A DNA stretch of 64,000 nt from an uncultured Bacteroides sp. (lineage in GTDB: Bacteria; Bacteroidota; Bacteroidia; Bacteroidales; Bacteroidaceae), in the NCBI GenBank assembly GCA_949285025.1, contig CASDXG010000079.1, forward strand, positions 62,001-126,000, written 5' to 3'. Under the pieces are notes generated by a model that was not told the origin of the DNA, searched no databases, and saw only the letters and a program-made list of their open reading frames with translations. Both the position numbers and the translations under genes were made by a program. Shown here in pieces: positions 9,249-18,299 of the stretch. How positions within the stretch are numbered: position 1 is the first letter of the stretch; each line of letters starts with the position of its first letter.

Positions 9249-9301
9249 GGGAAACGTTCCGGCATTCTCTGAAAAAGAACGGAACGTTTCCCTTATTTTT
9301 A
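9249..9301 (+). terminator. Rho-independent terminator after GH92
   Basis: Perfect 13-bp stem GGGAAACGTTCCG / CGGAACGTTTCCC (9249-9261 and 9280-9292) followed by a T-rich tract. It also lies just beyond the 3' end of the convergent minus-strand dehydrogenase. Confidence 0.88.
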
Positions 9302-9325
9302 TGGGTATTTTGTTGTGTGCCTGTT

Positions 9326-10069
9326 TTAGTTTTTTACGGGTAATCGTTTCCAAATAAAAGAAGGAATCAGTTTCCAAAAGCAAACAAGTATTCTGTATCG
9401 GTAGTCGATGACGGCAATGCGTCTCTTTTTATGGAGCACTCTGACAATAAGTTTTGCCACATATTGAGGGTTCATCAGCATAGGGTAATGCTTACCGTCT
9501 TTTAAAAGATTGGTAGCAACGAATCCCGGGCGGATGTCTGTGAAGCTGATATTTAAACGATGCATGTATGAAAGTTGTTCCAATGCATCGAGATATGTAT
9601 TTTGAAAGCGTTTGGTTGCTGAATAAGCCGGGGCTATTCCCAAGCCTTTGGTTCCGGCTATGGAACTGATGATTGCGATGTGGCCTTTTTTATTTTCTCT
9701 GAAAAATTGAAAGGCTGTGGTAAGCATACGTGTAAAGCCGGTGGCATTTGTTTCTAATGTCCGCAGTTCTATATCTTGGTTTAAATCAAAATTTTGGTGC
9801 CCGATGCCGGAGCAATGTACATATAAATCCATGCCTCCGAGCGACTTTATCAGTGCATTCAGTTGCAGAGGTGCGTTGGGGGAACAAACATCGAGTGAGG
9901 CTATTCGAATGCGGTCGGGTGCTTGTGACTGAAACTCTTTCAGCTTTTCTTCACGGCGTCCCGCAATGCCTAACATCCATCCTTCTTTCAGCAATAAAAG
10001 TGCGGTTTCATATCCGATTCCGGATGTCGCTCCTATGATGATAGCCCGTTTGGTTTGTGTAGTATCCAT
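9326..10069 (-). CDS. Short-chain dehydrogenase/reductase
   Basis: Classical SDR of 247 residues from the start at MDTTQTKRAIII; a longer frame to 10141 would run into the end of the upstream helicase gene. Seen: the cofactor motif GATSGIG near the N-terminus, catalytic YSATK (Tyr and Lys) after a SSIAG serine region, and a basic, hydrophobic C-terminal tail (YRYRILVCFWKLIPSFIWKRL) that may associate with the membrane. Substrate is unknown. It starts 22 bases after the helicase stop on the same strand, so the two are probably co-transcribed. Confidence 0.88.
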   Translation of the reverse strand: MDTTQTKRAIIIGATSGIGYETALLLLKEGWMLGIAGRREEKLKEFQSQAPDRIRIASLDVCSPNAPLQLNALIKSLGGMDLYVHCSGIGHQNFDLNQDIELRTLETNATGFTRMLTTAFQFFRENKKGHIAIISSIAGTKGLGIAPAYSATKRFQNTYLDALEQLSYMHRLNISFTDIRPGFVATNLLKDGKHYPMLMNPQYVAKLIVRVLHKKRRIAVIDYRYRILVCFWKLIPSFIWKRLPVKN

Positions 10070-10091
10070 AATTGTTTTCTTAAAAGGTTGT

Positions 10092-13000
10092 TTATCTGTT
10101 TGTACGTATTTCATAGGTAAATGTTTCGTAATCGGGTGCATCGATGTGATTTTTTTTATAATAAAATTTACCGTCGAATGGCATTTGTGCGTTTATCGGC
10201 TGTACGTTTTTATCAAGACGACAGCAGAATGTTTTATACGAATAATTTTCAAGTCCCTTGTATGTATCATTACGGTAGATAAGTATATAGCGGTTTTTGG
10301 GATATACAGCGATTAATTGGTTTATAGATTCGGCTATGTTTTGTGCTTCTTTTGTTGTGATGCGGTCGAAAAAACTTGACAAATTGAGAAATATTGTTTC
10401 GCAATCTGTAATATGTATTTTGCGGAAAAGCGGCAGAATATCCGGAAATTTGGAGATAAACCAAATCTCTTTTGGTTGAGAAATATAGTTTGAAAGAAAT
10501 GCTTTCGCGGTTTCGTGTAAGTCTTTTACCGGATTAATTCCGATATACACCGGGTGGTTATGAGAAAATTTTGAGTGAGTTTCCATAAAGGCAACGGCTG
10601 TAGAACCGGCCTCATAAGAAAAATCACAAAAGATTGTGCGGGAGGAGTCCCGTGACGAAATGGGAAATAACCGGTTACTTTGACTTTCGAAAAGGGCAGA
10701 GGCTGCAGCATATTGTTTGCGCATATAATAATAGTTGTACAAATACATCTTGTCGGAAGGAGAGATATTATCGGGAATCTTGTCGTCGGATGATGCAAAA
10801 TCGCAGCGTCCAAATGAAATGATTTCGAGATTTTGCGTATGTGAGTTTCCTAAAATAAGATTGCTTTTTAGTTGAGTCCGTTCATCTTTTAATAGAGGTT
10901 GTTCTATTATTTTGTGAAATTCTTCTTGAAATGTATTCGGCAGGTTGTAGACCTCATCTTTTATTTGCCAGTTTGTTGTATGTTGCTGCGGGATATCGAA
11001 TTCTTCCTTGCAGAAAGCAGTACTGGTTGTATGGATATAGCCGTTTTTTATCCGGATGAATTCCATGAGTTTGAAAAAGGTAAGATTGTTTTCGATAATT
11101 TGTGGGTTCCCTGTAAGGATAAGTTGCTTGCGTGCTCGTGTAATGGCCACATTAAGTTTTCGGTCGATTATAGAGTTTCCTTCTTGGAATGTGTTTGCCG
11201 TTAGGAAATTTAATTGATTGAAGTTACATGCGGTAAACGAATAGATGATTACATCCCGCTGGCTTCCTTGATATCTTTCAACGGTGTCGATGGAAATTTG
11301 TTGGAGCGCCGGAATATTAAGTCGGATAATTTCTTCTCGTATCATGGCGATCTGGTTGCGGAAAGGTACAATTATCCCGACTGTCTGATTGGGATTGAAG
11401 TCAGGGACAGAAAGGTTGTAAATGTAATTAAGCAGTGTTGATACGATACGTGCTTCGTTGGGATTTGTTTTATCAGTCGCATGTACGGTATTGCCGATTG
11501 TTTCAGAAGTAATGAAGATTAACCGTCTGTTTTGCAATAGTTCTTCAATTTTGTTTGAAGGGCGGTTGTGATATGGAAAATTTTCTTTCTGATGTGGAAG
11601 AGGTATTGGTTTGAGTTGTTCTTGTGAATAAAACGTTTGATTGGGAAACTCTGCAAGTTCCGGATGCATGCGCCCCTGTCTTTGCAGAACGCTTTTGAAA
11701 TGTGCATCAGTTTGCCTGTAAAGACGTTCGAAAAGAGAGTTACGGCAGTCGTATAAGCCGATGTCTTGTAAGATATCTTCGTGTACCGTTGCTTCTTCTT
11801 TGCTTTGTAAGGTGATGGCAGGTAATTGTTTATAATCTCCGATTAGTACAAACTTTCTTACTGCAATTTGATGGTCTTTTCTGGCAGATAATATGCCGAG
11901 TAATTCGGGTTCCAGTATTTGAGATGCTTCATCGATAAATGCTGTTGAGAAATATTTCAGGTTGAACAGATAAAGATGATTGTTTAATGAAGTGGTTGTT
12001 CCTACATATATACGGGTATGTGTGAGAATGTCTTTCAATTCTGTGAGCCTGTCATACTTTTCATATAAGTTTTTCAGCAAAAAAGGGACAAAACGTTTGT
12101 CGCAGGAATATTCGTTTCCTATGCGGATGAACGGTGTTTTTTCTGCGATGCCTGAGCGGACAAGCATGTCGCATATCTCGTCGACGGCACGGTTTGTGTA
12201 CGATAAAAGCAACAGAGATGCATCGGGTTCTGTCAATGCTTCCTCTACCATGTAACGTAGTGCACACGATGTCTTCCCTGTACCCGGAGGTCCTACCAGC
12301 AGGAAATAATCATTGGCTTGTTTTTCTTTCAGGATTATTTCGTCGAACTGACCGTAATGACCGTTTAACTTGCATTCGATGCTACGATTAGGTTGCCTGA
12401 TTCCTAACAGCAAGTCTTTTCGTTCTTGAGGCGCCGATAAGAAGGCATATAAGCCGCGTATTGCATTTGTTGTTGAAGTTTCCGATGAATCATGTTCGAT
12501 GGCAAAGTTTTCATTATCGTTGCCGATAATGTCTTTATTTTGTTGTCCGTTCCGTAAAATAATGGAGATGCGCTCGGTTTCTATGCTGAGAATGTTGCCT
12601 TTCATTAAGATTTCTTTGCGGATATCCGGAATTCCGGTATAAGGATAGAAAATGATGATGTCGCCGACTCGGAAATTTGGCAGGAAGTCTTTCTCCTGTT
12701 TTGGGATGGAAAGTTCCAGAATATCGTAACCCTTATTTGGATGGCTGCGGCGTTTGTTGCATATTTTCAAGTTCATCAGAATATTTCCCGATTCTATTTT
12801 TTCTGACAGCGGCAAGTGCCATAATCCGGAAAAACCGTGCGTAGGATTATTTTCATTCCCTGTTTTGTTGAGAATTTGCTCTTTCGATAAAAAAGTAAAC
12901 ATCTGGTTGAAGTAAGAACGTTCCAAGCGGGTACACTGTCTGAACGTATTGATTAAGTTTTGTATTTGTGGCTTTTGATAATCATTCCATAATCGGTTAT

Positions 13001-14408
13001 CTACTTGTTTCTCATTCAGAAGATCGGTGTTAAGTTTGTTTATGACAGAATTTACAGCCCCTTCTCCGAAAGCGATTTCATTTGTTACGATATAATTGCG
13101 TAATCGTAAACACTCACGGAACAATGTTTTGGAAAAATGTTCCAATGTTAACCCATCCGGGTATTTAGAGTATAAAAGGAATGTCTGCAGCTCTTTTGTC
13201 TTGTTCCCGAAGTTGTACATTAAAACGCCTTGGTAGAGCATCATTTGTACGAAATGGTCTTCTTTATGTCTGTGGTTGAATTCATCCCGTTTTCCTGATT
13301 TTTGTTCAATTAGTATTTTAAAGTCTTTTTGAAACATATCGGTTCGTCCTTGTAAACCAAGTTTTTCGCAAACGAATGATGCTTCAAGTAAGGTGTTGTT
13401 TCGATGGAAGTCCGGAATGTTTTTTGGGAGGATATGTTGGATGAACGAGCGGATATTGTTCATCTGAGCCTGTGCCTGTTTGTGGAAATCGGGAGGGATA
13501 GGGCAGGTACAGAACTCTAATATAGAAGAAGCAAAGAATTTTTTTATTGTTTTCCGGTAGCTTACAGGTTCATTGTCGGATTCATTTATATAATCATCAA
13601 GAAATTGTCCGGCCAAATTTCCCATCAGAATAGGAGCGGTATTGGCTTTGGGTTTTATTTTATTGAGGAAATAGTTATACGGATGGTGGCCATATTCGCG
13701 GAAACATGCGGCTAATGAACTGATATCAATCAGATAATCCGGATGGAGAATTATCAGTTCTGGAATGTAATATCCGTTACTGTCTATTTGTACGTTCAGC
13801 AGGTTTATGGGTAGATTTTCTTTTAGTAACTCATGAATGTAACGTAAATCGCTGTGGTTTTCCCCTTTGGTATAATCAATGACAATAAGCGGAGAGTCAT
13901 CGATATCGGCTGATGCGAAGATTTTTGTGTCATCCCAACTGTTGACGGCTGCTCTGATGTAGGGAATGAACCTCCGATGTCTTTCTTGACAGGCATGGTT
14001 GGTACGTGGAATTTCTACCGATAGAAATTCCGGGATATCTGCGTTGAAGGTATATGAAATGAAGTGAAGCAGAGCTTTTAAATCAGAAGAATAAGTCTCA
14101 ATGTCTGGAACTTTGGTTTTGTTTATGACCGCATTGCAATTGCGGCGCATCGTTTGAATGGCGTATTTATCGGCCGGAGCAAGTCCTTTTTCTCTGCAGA
14201 TATAGTCTAATCGTGAGAATAGATTGGCAAAGGAAAGACTTACATTTCTTGTGAGTTCAAAGCTGGCTTGTTCTAATGTTTTGTGTAATGCCAGATATCC
14301 GTTATGTAAATTATTGGGGGAGGCGAGGACTTGTTTATGAATCTGTGCGATATGTTCGTATAAGTCGAAAGCCTGTATGTCAATATGTTGGGAAGGTGTA
14401 TCTGCCAT
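10092..14408 (-). CDS. Dna2-like PD-(D/E)XK nuclease / SF1 helicase fusion
   Basis: Very large protein (1438 residues) joining a RecB/Cas4-type nuclease to a UPF1/Dna2-type superfamily 1 helicase. Seen: an N-terminal region of about 250 residues with no recognised motif; a nuclease core with Glu342, GRTDMF (Asp357), IEQKSGK (Glu368 and Lys370) and QMMLYQ (Gln388 and Tyr392); a probable beta-rich linker at 540-640; Walker A GPPGTGKT at 706-713; Walker B DEAS at 826-829; motif III GDYKQLPA at 857-864; RYQGSQRD near 1045; and VAITRARKQ near 1087. The last 300 or so residues match nothing I recognise. Cys300 and Cys302 are the only close cysteine pair near the nuclease, so a Dna2-like iron-sulfur cluster is doubtful. 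Role: DNA end processing, replication repair or possibly phage defence. Followed by an SDR gene. Confidence 0.85.
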   Translation of the reverse strand: MADTPSQHIDIQAFDLYEHIAQIHKQVLASPNNLHNGYLALHKTLEQASFELTRNVSLSFANLFSRLDYICREKGLAPADKYAIQTMRRNCNAVINKTKVPDIETYSSDLKALLHFISYTFNADIPEFLSVEIPRTNHACQERHRRFIPYIRAAVNSWDDTKIFASADIDDSPLIVIDYTKGENHSDLRYIHELLKENLPINLLNVQIDSNGYYIPELIILHPDYLIDISSLAACFREYGHHPYNYFLNKIKPKANTAPILMGNLAGQFLDDYINESDNEPVSYRKTIKKFFASSILEFCTCPIPPDFHKQAQAQMNNIRSFIQHILPKNIPDFHRNNTLLEASFVCEKLGLQGRTDMFQKDFKILIEQKSGKRDEFNHRHKEDHFVQMMLYQGVLMYNFGNKTKELQTFLLYSKYPDGLTLEHFSKTLFRECLRLRNYIVTNEIAFGEGAVNSVINKLNTDLLNEKQVDNRLWNDYQKPQIQNLINTFRQCTRLERSYFNQMFTFLSKEQILNKTGNENNPTHGFSGLWHLPLSEKIESGNILMNLKICNKRRSHPNKGYDILELSIPKQEKDFLPNFRVGDIIIFYPYTGIPDIRKEILMKGNILSIETERISIILRNGQQNKDIIGNDNENFAIEHDSSETSTTNAIRGLYAFLSAPQERKDLLLGIRQPNRSIECKLNGHYGQFDEIILKEKQANDYFLLVGPPGTGKTSCALRYMVEEALTEPDASLLLLSYTNRAVDEICDMLVRSGIAEKTPFIRIGNEYSCDKRFVPFLLKNLYEKYDRLTELKDILTHTRIYVGTTTSLNNHLYLFNLKYFSTAFIDEASQILEPELLGILSARKDHQIAVRKFVLIGDYKQLPAITLQSKEEATVHEDILQDIGLYDCRNSLFERLYRQTDAHFKSVLQRQGRMHPELAEFPNQTFYSQEQLKPIPLPHQKENFPYHNRPSNKIEELLQNRRLIFITSETIGNTVHATDKTNPNEARIVSTLLNYIYNLSVPDFNPNQTVGIIVPFRNQIAMIREEIIRLNIPALQQISIDTVERYQGSQRDVIIYSFTACNFNQLNFLTANTFQEGNSIIDRKLNVAITRARKQLILTGNPQIIENNLTFFKLMEFIRIKNGYIHTTSTAFCKEEFDIPQQHTTNWQIKDEVYNLPNTFQEEFHKIIEQPLLKDERTQLKSNLILGNSHTQNLEIISFGRCDFASSDDKIPDNISPSDKMYLYNYYYMRKQYAAASALFESQSNRLFPISSRDSSRTIFCDFSYEAGSTAVAFMETHSKFSHNHPVYIGINPVKDLHETAKAFLSNYISQPKEIWFISKFPDILPLFRKIHITDCETIFLNLSSFFDRITTKEAQNIAESINQLIAVYPKNRYILIYRNDTYKGLENYSYKTFCCRLDKNVQPINAQMPFDGKFYYKKNHIDAPDYETFTYEIRTNR

Positions 14409-14424
14409 GTGGGGAGGTTTTAGT

Positions 14425-14465
14425 AAAAACGTCGAGGTGTTTTAAATAATACGCCTCGACGTTTT
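14425..14465 (-). terminator. Strong hairpin between lipoprotein and helicase genes
   Basis: Perfect inverted repeat AAAACGTCGAGG / CCTCGACGTTTT (14426-14437 and 14454-14465). Read on the minus strand it ends in TTTTT, so it serves as the terminator of the lipoprotein gene. It also sits only 17 bases before the helicase start codon. Confidence 0.8.
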
Positions 14466-14515
14466 GTATAAAATAACGAATGTGTTAAAGGTAAATCCCG
14501 CGATATATTCCGGTT

Positions 14516-15319
14516 TTATTTTCCGTTATCATTGGAAACAATATGTACGCAGTATGCTTTTTCTAACATTGGATATTCTCCTACATACGTATTTGTTACC
14601 TCTTCTTTTATGGTTGTGGAAGGGTTTGTTTCCGCATTATCACCCGAAGCCGGTGCCAGAATATAAACATGTTCTTCTCCGTTTGTCATGTTTGCGGTTA
14701 TTTGTGTATAAGGACTGTTGCTCTCTTGGTTTCCCTTAACCTTTTTGAAGATTCCTTCGTAAGGCAGTGCTGTAGCCGATTGTCGTAACGTAATTCTGCC
14801 TTCTGTGAGTTCTTTATTCATATATGTGAGGATGTATTCTCCACCGGGTTGCATGAGAGACGTATTTATGATTTTGTTTTTTATTTCCTCATAGGCATTG
14901 AGTGTCAGTCCTCCGCCTTCAATTTCAGCTGTTATGTTGTTTATTTTATAGGTATCGGTGGGATACGTTACTGTTACATTCAGCGTATAGTAGTTACCGG
15001 CATTGTCTGTTATGGTGAAAACCGTTTCACCCAATCCTTTAGGGCTGATGGTTAATGTTCTGCCATCATGGTGAAAATCCATGATGTTATTGTCGGAACA
15101 ATCGAACATGTAAATACCGTTTCCTCCGGTTATTCGGAAAGAATATCCGTTTTCATCGAATGGACTTAAGATAAGTGTATTATCATTTCCGATAGGAGAT
15201 ATGTTCTCTTCTGTACATGAAAGAGAAATAGGTAAGTAATTGTCATCGTCACCGCAAGACGATAATCCGAGCGTGTAAAGGGAAAAAATGATTCCTCCCA
15301 TTAAATATTTTAATTGCAT
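14516..15319 (-). CDS. Hypothetical lipoprotein with Ig-like fold features
   Basis: Unrecognised secreted protein of 267 residues. The N-terminal signal ends in a lipobox (LGLSSC, Cys at about 22) followed by GDDDN; an acidic stretch after the cysteine is common in Bacteroidota surface lipoproteins. The middle looks like a bacterial Ig-like (BIG2-type) repeat: FRITGGNGIYMF, then LTISPKGLGETVFTITDNAGN, then LNVTVTY. The C-terminal half has no visible motif. Monocistronic between its own promoter and the hairpin at 14425. The small lipoprotein at 16890-17267 has a similar short beta domain, so the two may be distantly related. Confidence 0.7.
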   Translation of the reverse strand: MQLKYLMGGIIFSLYTLGLSSCGDDDNYLPISLSCTEENISPIGNDNTLILSPFDENGYSFRITGGNGIYMFDCSDNNIMDFHHDGRTLTISPKGLGETVFTITDNAGNYYTLNVTVTYPTDTYKINNITAEIEGGGLTLNAYEEIKNKIINTSLMQPGGEYILTYMNKELTEGRITLRQSATALPYEGIFKKVKGNQESNSPYTQITANMTNGEEHVYILAPASGDNAETNPSTTIKEEVTNTYVGEYPMLEKAYCVHIVSNDNGK

Positions 15320-15347
15320 AGTGTGTTATTATCTTTAATGTTTGGTT

Positions 15348-15355
15348 CAAAGATA
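15348..15355 (-). promoter_or_regulatory. -7 element for the lipoprotein gene
   Basis: On the minus strand this reads TATCTTTG, matching TAnnTTTG, 29 bases before the ATG at 15319. No clear -33 TTTG was found. Confidence 0.65.
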
Positions 15356-15580
15356 CAATTATTTCTCTGAAATTATACTGTTTCTTCTCTGTCCCGTTAG
15401 AATATTTTGCAGTTCTTCAATGTTTATTACGTCTCTTTTCTTTTCGTTCTTCCATGTTTATGTCTGGAAAAACGGTATAGTCTTTGTCCGGGAAAGACTG
15501 TTGACGGAGTGAAGAAATGTTCTGTTTTACTGTTAATTTGTCCGATAGTGTTTTTTGATTAAAATGAATTGTTTCCGATT
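15356..15580. other. Intergenic stretch between divergent genes
   Basis: The gap between the lipoprotein start and the dehydratase start is 328 bases. Apart from the two outward promoters I see no gene, no RNA fold and no strong repeat in it. Composition is AT- and T-rich on the plus strand. Confidence 0.5.
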
Positions 15581-15611
15581 TTTGTATGATACTTAACTTT
15601 GTTTATATTTG
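15581..15611 (+). promoter_or_regulatory. Full Bacteroidota promoter for the MaoC-like gene
   Basis: TTTG at 15581-15584, a 19-base spacer, then TATATTTG at 15604-15611: both elements match consensus. A second -7-like TAACTTTG (15594-15601) overlaps it. The position shows that translation starts at ATG 15648, not at the upstream TTG at 15609. Confidence 0.85.
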
Positions 15612-15647
15612 CTCAATATTTTCGCATTATTAGATAATTGTATTATT

Positions 15648-16112
15648 ATGGATAAGATTGTTGTAAATTCATTCGAAGAATTCGAGAAACTGTTGGGACA
15701 GCGTATCGGTGTTTCTGATTGGTTATTGATAGATCAGGACAGAATTAATCAGTTTGCGGATGCAACTCTTGACCATCAATGGATTCATGTGGATGCAGAA
15801 CGTGCAAAAAGAGAAAGCCCGTTTAAGACTACAATTGTGCATGGCTATCTTACTTTATCGTTACTTCCGTATTTTTGGAATCAGATAATTCAGGTCAATA
15901 ATCTGAAGATGATGGTGAATTATGGTATGGATAAGATGCGTTTCGGCCAAGCCGTATTGTCGGGACAGCGCATCCGTATGACTGCCGACCTGTATTCTGT
16001 AATGAATTTGCGCGGAACGGTAAAGGCGGAAATCAAGTTTGCTTTGGAAATAGAAGGTGCAAAGAAAAAAGCGCTTGAGGGAATTGCTACATTTCTGTAC
16101 TATTTTGAGTGA
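15648..16112 (+). CDS. MaoC-like hotdog-fold dehydratase
   Basis: Single-domain (R)-specific enoyl-CoA hydratase-like protein of 154 residues. Seen: the hydratase motif FADATLDHQWIHVD, with the Asp and His expected to act on water, then SPFKTTIVHGYLTLSL. The usual substrate class is a 2-enoyl-CoA or acyl-ACP thioester; the real one is unknown. Some relatives are annotated NodN-like or as dehydratase-type acyl carriers. It is followed 56 bases later by an unrelated gene on the same strand. The start is fixed by the promoter immediately upstream. Confidence 0.85.
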   Translation: MDKIVVNSFEEFEKLLGQRIGVSDWLLIDQDRINQFADATLDHQWIHVDAERAKRESPFKTTIVHGYLTLSLLPYFWNQIIQVNNLKMMVNYGMDKMRFGQAVLSGQRIRMTADLYSVMNLRGTVKAEIKFALEIEGAKKKALEGIATFLYYFE

Positions 16113-16168
16113 GAGGAGAAAGATATATTCTCTCGGACATGATATGGGCTTGATAAAATTTGTTTGGA

Positions 16169-16879
16169 ATGGATAAGGAACTGTGTAATAAGCTTTGTTT
16201 ATGGGCTTCACGTTATCATACAACTGATTTTATCGGTTCCGATCCGATATGCATTCCGCATAGGTATCAAATGTTGGAGGATATAGAGATAAGTGCTTTG
16301 ATGACTGCGGTGCTTAGCTTTGGTAGCAGGACTCAGATATTGAAGAAGGCAAATGGTTTGGATGCCATAATGAATCATGCTCCTTTGCAGTATGTGTTGT
16401 CGGAAGCGTGGAAAGATGATTTCCGGATGGGAGATACGGGCAGTTTCTATCGGATGCTTTCATTTGCGGCCATTCGGAATCTTTTTGAAAAGTTGTATGC
16501 TGTTTATTCCGGCCATGCTACTTTAGAAAATGTGTTGATGACTTATCCGGGAAATCCGATGCAGAAGTTATGTGCTTTTTTAGAGGTTTCAGATCGCAGT
16601 CCGCAGAAAAAAATAAACATGTTTTTGCGGTGGATGATACGCAGACAATCGCCTGTTGATTTCGGAATCTGGAAGCAAATGGAGCCGGCTGAGTTGATAA
16701 TCCCGTTGGATACGCATGTTTGTCGTATCGCTTATTTGCTTAAGCTTACAGATACGAAGGCATATTCGTTGGCAAATGCGAAAAAAATAACAGTCGCGCT
16801 TGAAGAAGTTTTTCCGGGAGACCCGTGTTTGGGAGATTATGCTCTTTTCGGTTACGGAGTGAATCATAGAGAAGTTTGA
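16169..16879 (+). CDS. TIGR02757 (DUF2400) family protein
   Basis: Conserved protein of unknown function, 236 residues from the ATG; an in-frame TTG lies nine bases upstream. It resembles HhH-GPD DNA glycosylases in pattern: an N-terminal LCLWASRYHTTDFIGSDPICIPHRY, a middle RWMIRRQSPVDFGIW, then IPLDTHVCRIAYLLKL and a terminal GDYALFGYGVNHRE. A DNA- or RNA-related role is possible but not shown. It is followed 10 bases later by a small lipoprotein gene and may share its transcript. Confidence 0.78.
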   Translation: MDKELCNKLCLWASRYHTTDFIGSDPICIPHRYQMLEDIEISALMTAVLSFGSRTQILKKANGLDAIMNHAPLQYVLSEAWKDDFRMGDTGSFYRMLSFAAIRNLFEKLYAVYSGHATLENVLMTYPGNPMQKLCAFLEVSDRSPQKKINMFLRWMIRRQSPVDFGIWKQMEPAELIIPLDTHVCRIAYLLKLTDTKAYSLANAKKITVALEEVFPGDPCLGDYALFGYGVNHREV

Positions 16880-16889
16880 TGTAAAAGAA

Positions 16890-17267
16890 ATGAATATTAT
16901 GGGGAAAAGATGGAAATGTTTTAGGATAATGTTGCTTATGTTTGGGGCGATAAGTCTGCACGGATGTTATGATGACAGTGCCGACATTGTTTTATATTCG
17001 GGGGATCAGCCGATAAAGGAAAATGGTGTATATACGAATACTGTTACCCATGTAACGCTATCTGTCAGCGGACAGAGTTCAATGGAATTAGGTATGGCTT
17101 TTGGAAACGGATGGTATCGTGCGGAAACATCCGATGCGGAAATTGTAAAGGTCGAGGTACGATACAATCGGCTTGTACTTTCATGTGGAGGAAAAAGCGG
17201 AGAAGCCATTGTGATAATAAGTGATGAAAAAGGAAATGAAGAGAAGTTGTCGGTAGAAGTTAGTTAG
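16890..17267 (+). CDS. Small hypothetical lipoprotein
   Basis: A 125-residue secreted protein with an N-terminal hydrophobic segment and a lipobox ending HGC (Cys at about 26), then a short beta-rich domain (VTHVTLSVSGQSSMEL, VKVEVRYNRLVLSCGGKSGEAIVIISD). The pattern suggests one Ig-like or BIG2-type domain. I do not recognise the family. An alternative start four codons in (MGKRWK) is equally possible. It ends about 100 bases before the convergent PAP2 gene. Confidence 0.6.
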   Translation: MNIMGKRWKCFRIMLLMFGAISLHGCYDDSADIVLYSGDQPIKENGVYTNTVTHVTLSVSGQSSMELGMAFGNGWYRAETSDAEIVKVEVRYNRLVLSCGGKSGEAIVIISDEKGNEEKLSVEVS

Positions 17268-17366
17268 AAAGATAGGCTTATTATTCATTGGAAAAACTTT
17301 TTTCGGAATCTTTTATCGGTCCCGGTGCAGGAATACTTGCAAAAACAATCCTTTGGGGGCTTTGAT

Positions 17367-17924
17367 TTAGAAGCTTAAGGATGCATGAATGCCATAATGA
17401 TGATTATCTGCAATTGGGGCGATTGTCAGATTATGTCTTTTTGCAAAAGGACGCGTAAAGAGATAAGAACTTCCGATTCCGATGGCAGCTCCGGCAAGTA
17501 CATCCCAGCAGTCGTGCTTTTTCCCGTAGATTCTACTCCATCCCACATAGGTTGAAAGAACATATGCCGGCAATCCCCATTTCCACCCATAACGGCGTTG
17601 GATAAAAGTTGCGGCAGCAAATGATGTGGCCGAGTGCATGGATGGGAACGAATGCCTGTCGCTATGGTCAGGCCGGTCTTTTTTTATCAGATATTTTAGT
17701 CCGTAAGTAACCCCCAAAGTCGTAATTCCTGCTAAAGCGCCTTGCTTTAATCCTTCCCAGTCTTGCTGAATCAGTACGGCGGTTACCCCTGCAACGGGGA
17801 GTAATATTGTTCCAATATCTCCGGATGTACGTACGTGTTTTCGAGCTCCTTCTATTTCAATCGTTTGTGAATGCGCAGATATAGTGAGAGATAGAAAGAG
17901 GATGAAGTAGAGAAGATTTCTCAT
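17367..17924 (-). CDS. PAP2 family phosphatase
   Basis: Type 2 phosphatidic acid phosphatase of 185 residues with a signal-like N-terminus (ends ISAHSQ). All three signature parts are present: KKDRP, PSMHS, and SRIYGKKHDCWDV, with the two catalytic histidines and the Asp. Likely substrate is an isoprenoid or lipid pyrophosphate such as undecaprenyl pyrophosphate, or phosphatidic acid. Last gene of a five-gene minus-strand unit; it lies 6 bases after dgkA, which carries out the opposite kinase reaction on lipids, so a lipid-carrier recycling role is a reasonable inference. Confidence 0.9.
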   Translation of the reverse strand: MRNLLYFILFLSLTISAHSQTIEIEGARKHVRTSGDIGTILLPVAGVTAVLIQQDWEGLKQGALAGITTLGVTYGLKYLIKKDRPDHSDRHSFPSMHSATSFAAATFIQRRYGWKWGLPAYVLSTYVGWSRIYGKKHDCWDVLAGAAIGIGSSYLFTRPFAKRHNLTIAPIADNHHYGIHASLSF

Positions 17925-17930
17925 AAGCTG

Positions 17931-18299
17931 TTAAAAAAGTTTGGGGATGAAAATAATAAGACCGGTGCTTGCCGCAGCGAGAGCAAGTATCAATACGCTT
18001 CCGGCAGCCAGATCTTTGGTTTGTTTTATGGCATCATGATGGTCTTCGGTTATGAAATCAGCTAGTTTTTCTATTGAGGTATTTATTGCTTCGGCAGCAA
18101 GAACCATTCCGATGGACAAGATAATTGCAATCCATTCTGTTGTCGATAAATGTACAATAATGCCGGCTATGATGACACATATGGCAGCAAAACAATGAAT
18201 CCATGCATTATGTTCGCGTGTAATCAGCAGATAGATTCCGTTAGCTGCATACTTGAAACTTTTCAAACGTTTCCTTATAGTGAATCTTTCATTTCTCAT
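17931..18299 (-). CDS. dgkA: Diacylglycerol / undecaprenol kinase
   Basis: Small integral membrane kinase (122 residues, three helices) of the DgkA family, phosphorylating diacylglycerol or undecaprenol. Seen: the family signature EAINTSIEKLADF with the catalytic Glu and Asn, and HNAWIH before the first full helix. The start is set at MRNERF because its ATG overlaps the xth stop (ATGA); a longer frame adds eight residues inside xth. It neighbours a PAP2 phosphatase, supporting a role in lipid-carrier turnover. Confidence 0.92.
   Translation of the reverse strand: MRNERFTIRKRLKSFKYAANGIYLLITREHNAWIHCFAAICVIIAGIIVHLSTTEWIAIILSIGMVLAAEAINTSIEKLADFITEDHHDAIKQTKDLAAGSVLILALAAASTGLIIFIPKLF

Noticed and set aside
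10899..11204. Plus-strand frames antisense to the Dna2-like gene
   Set aside because: They lie inside a long conserved minus-strand gene and look like codon-pattern shadows.
15609..15647. TTG-initiated extension of the MaoC-like gene
   Set aside because: It overlaps a complete TTTG-N19-TATATTTG promoter.
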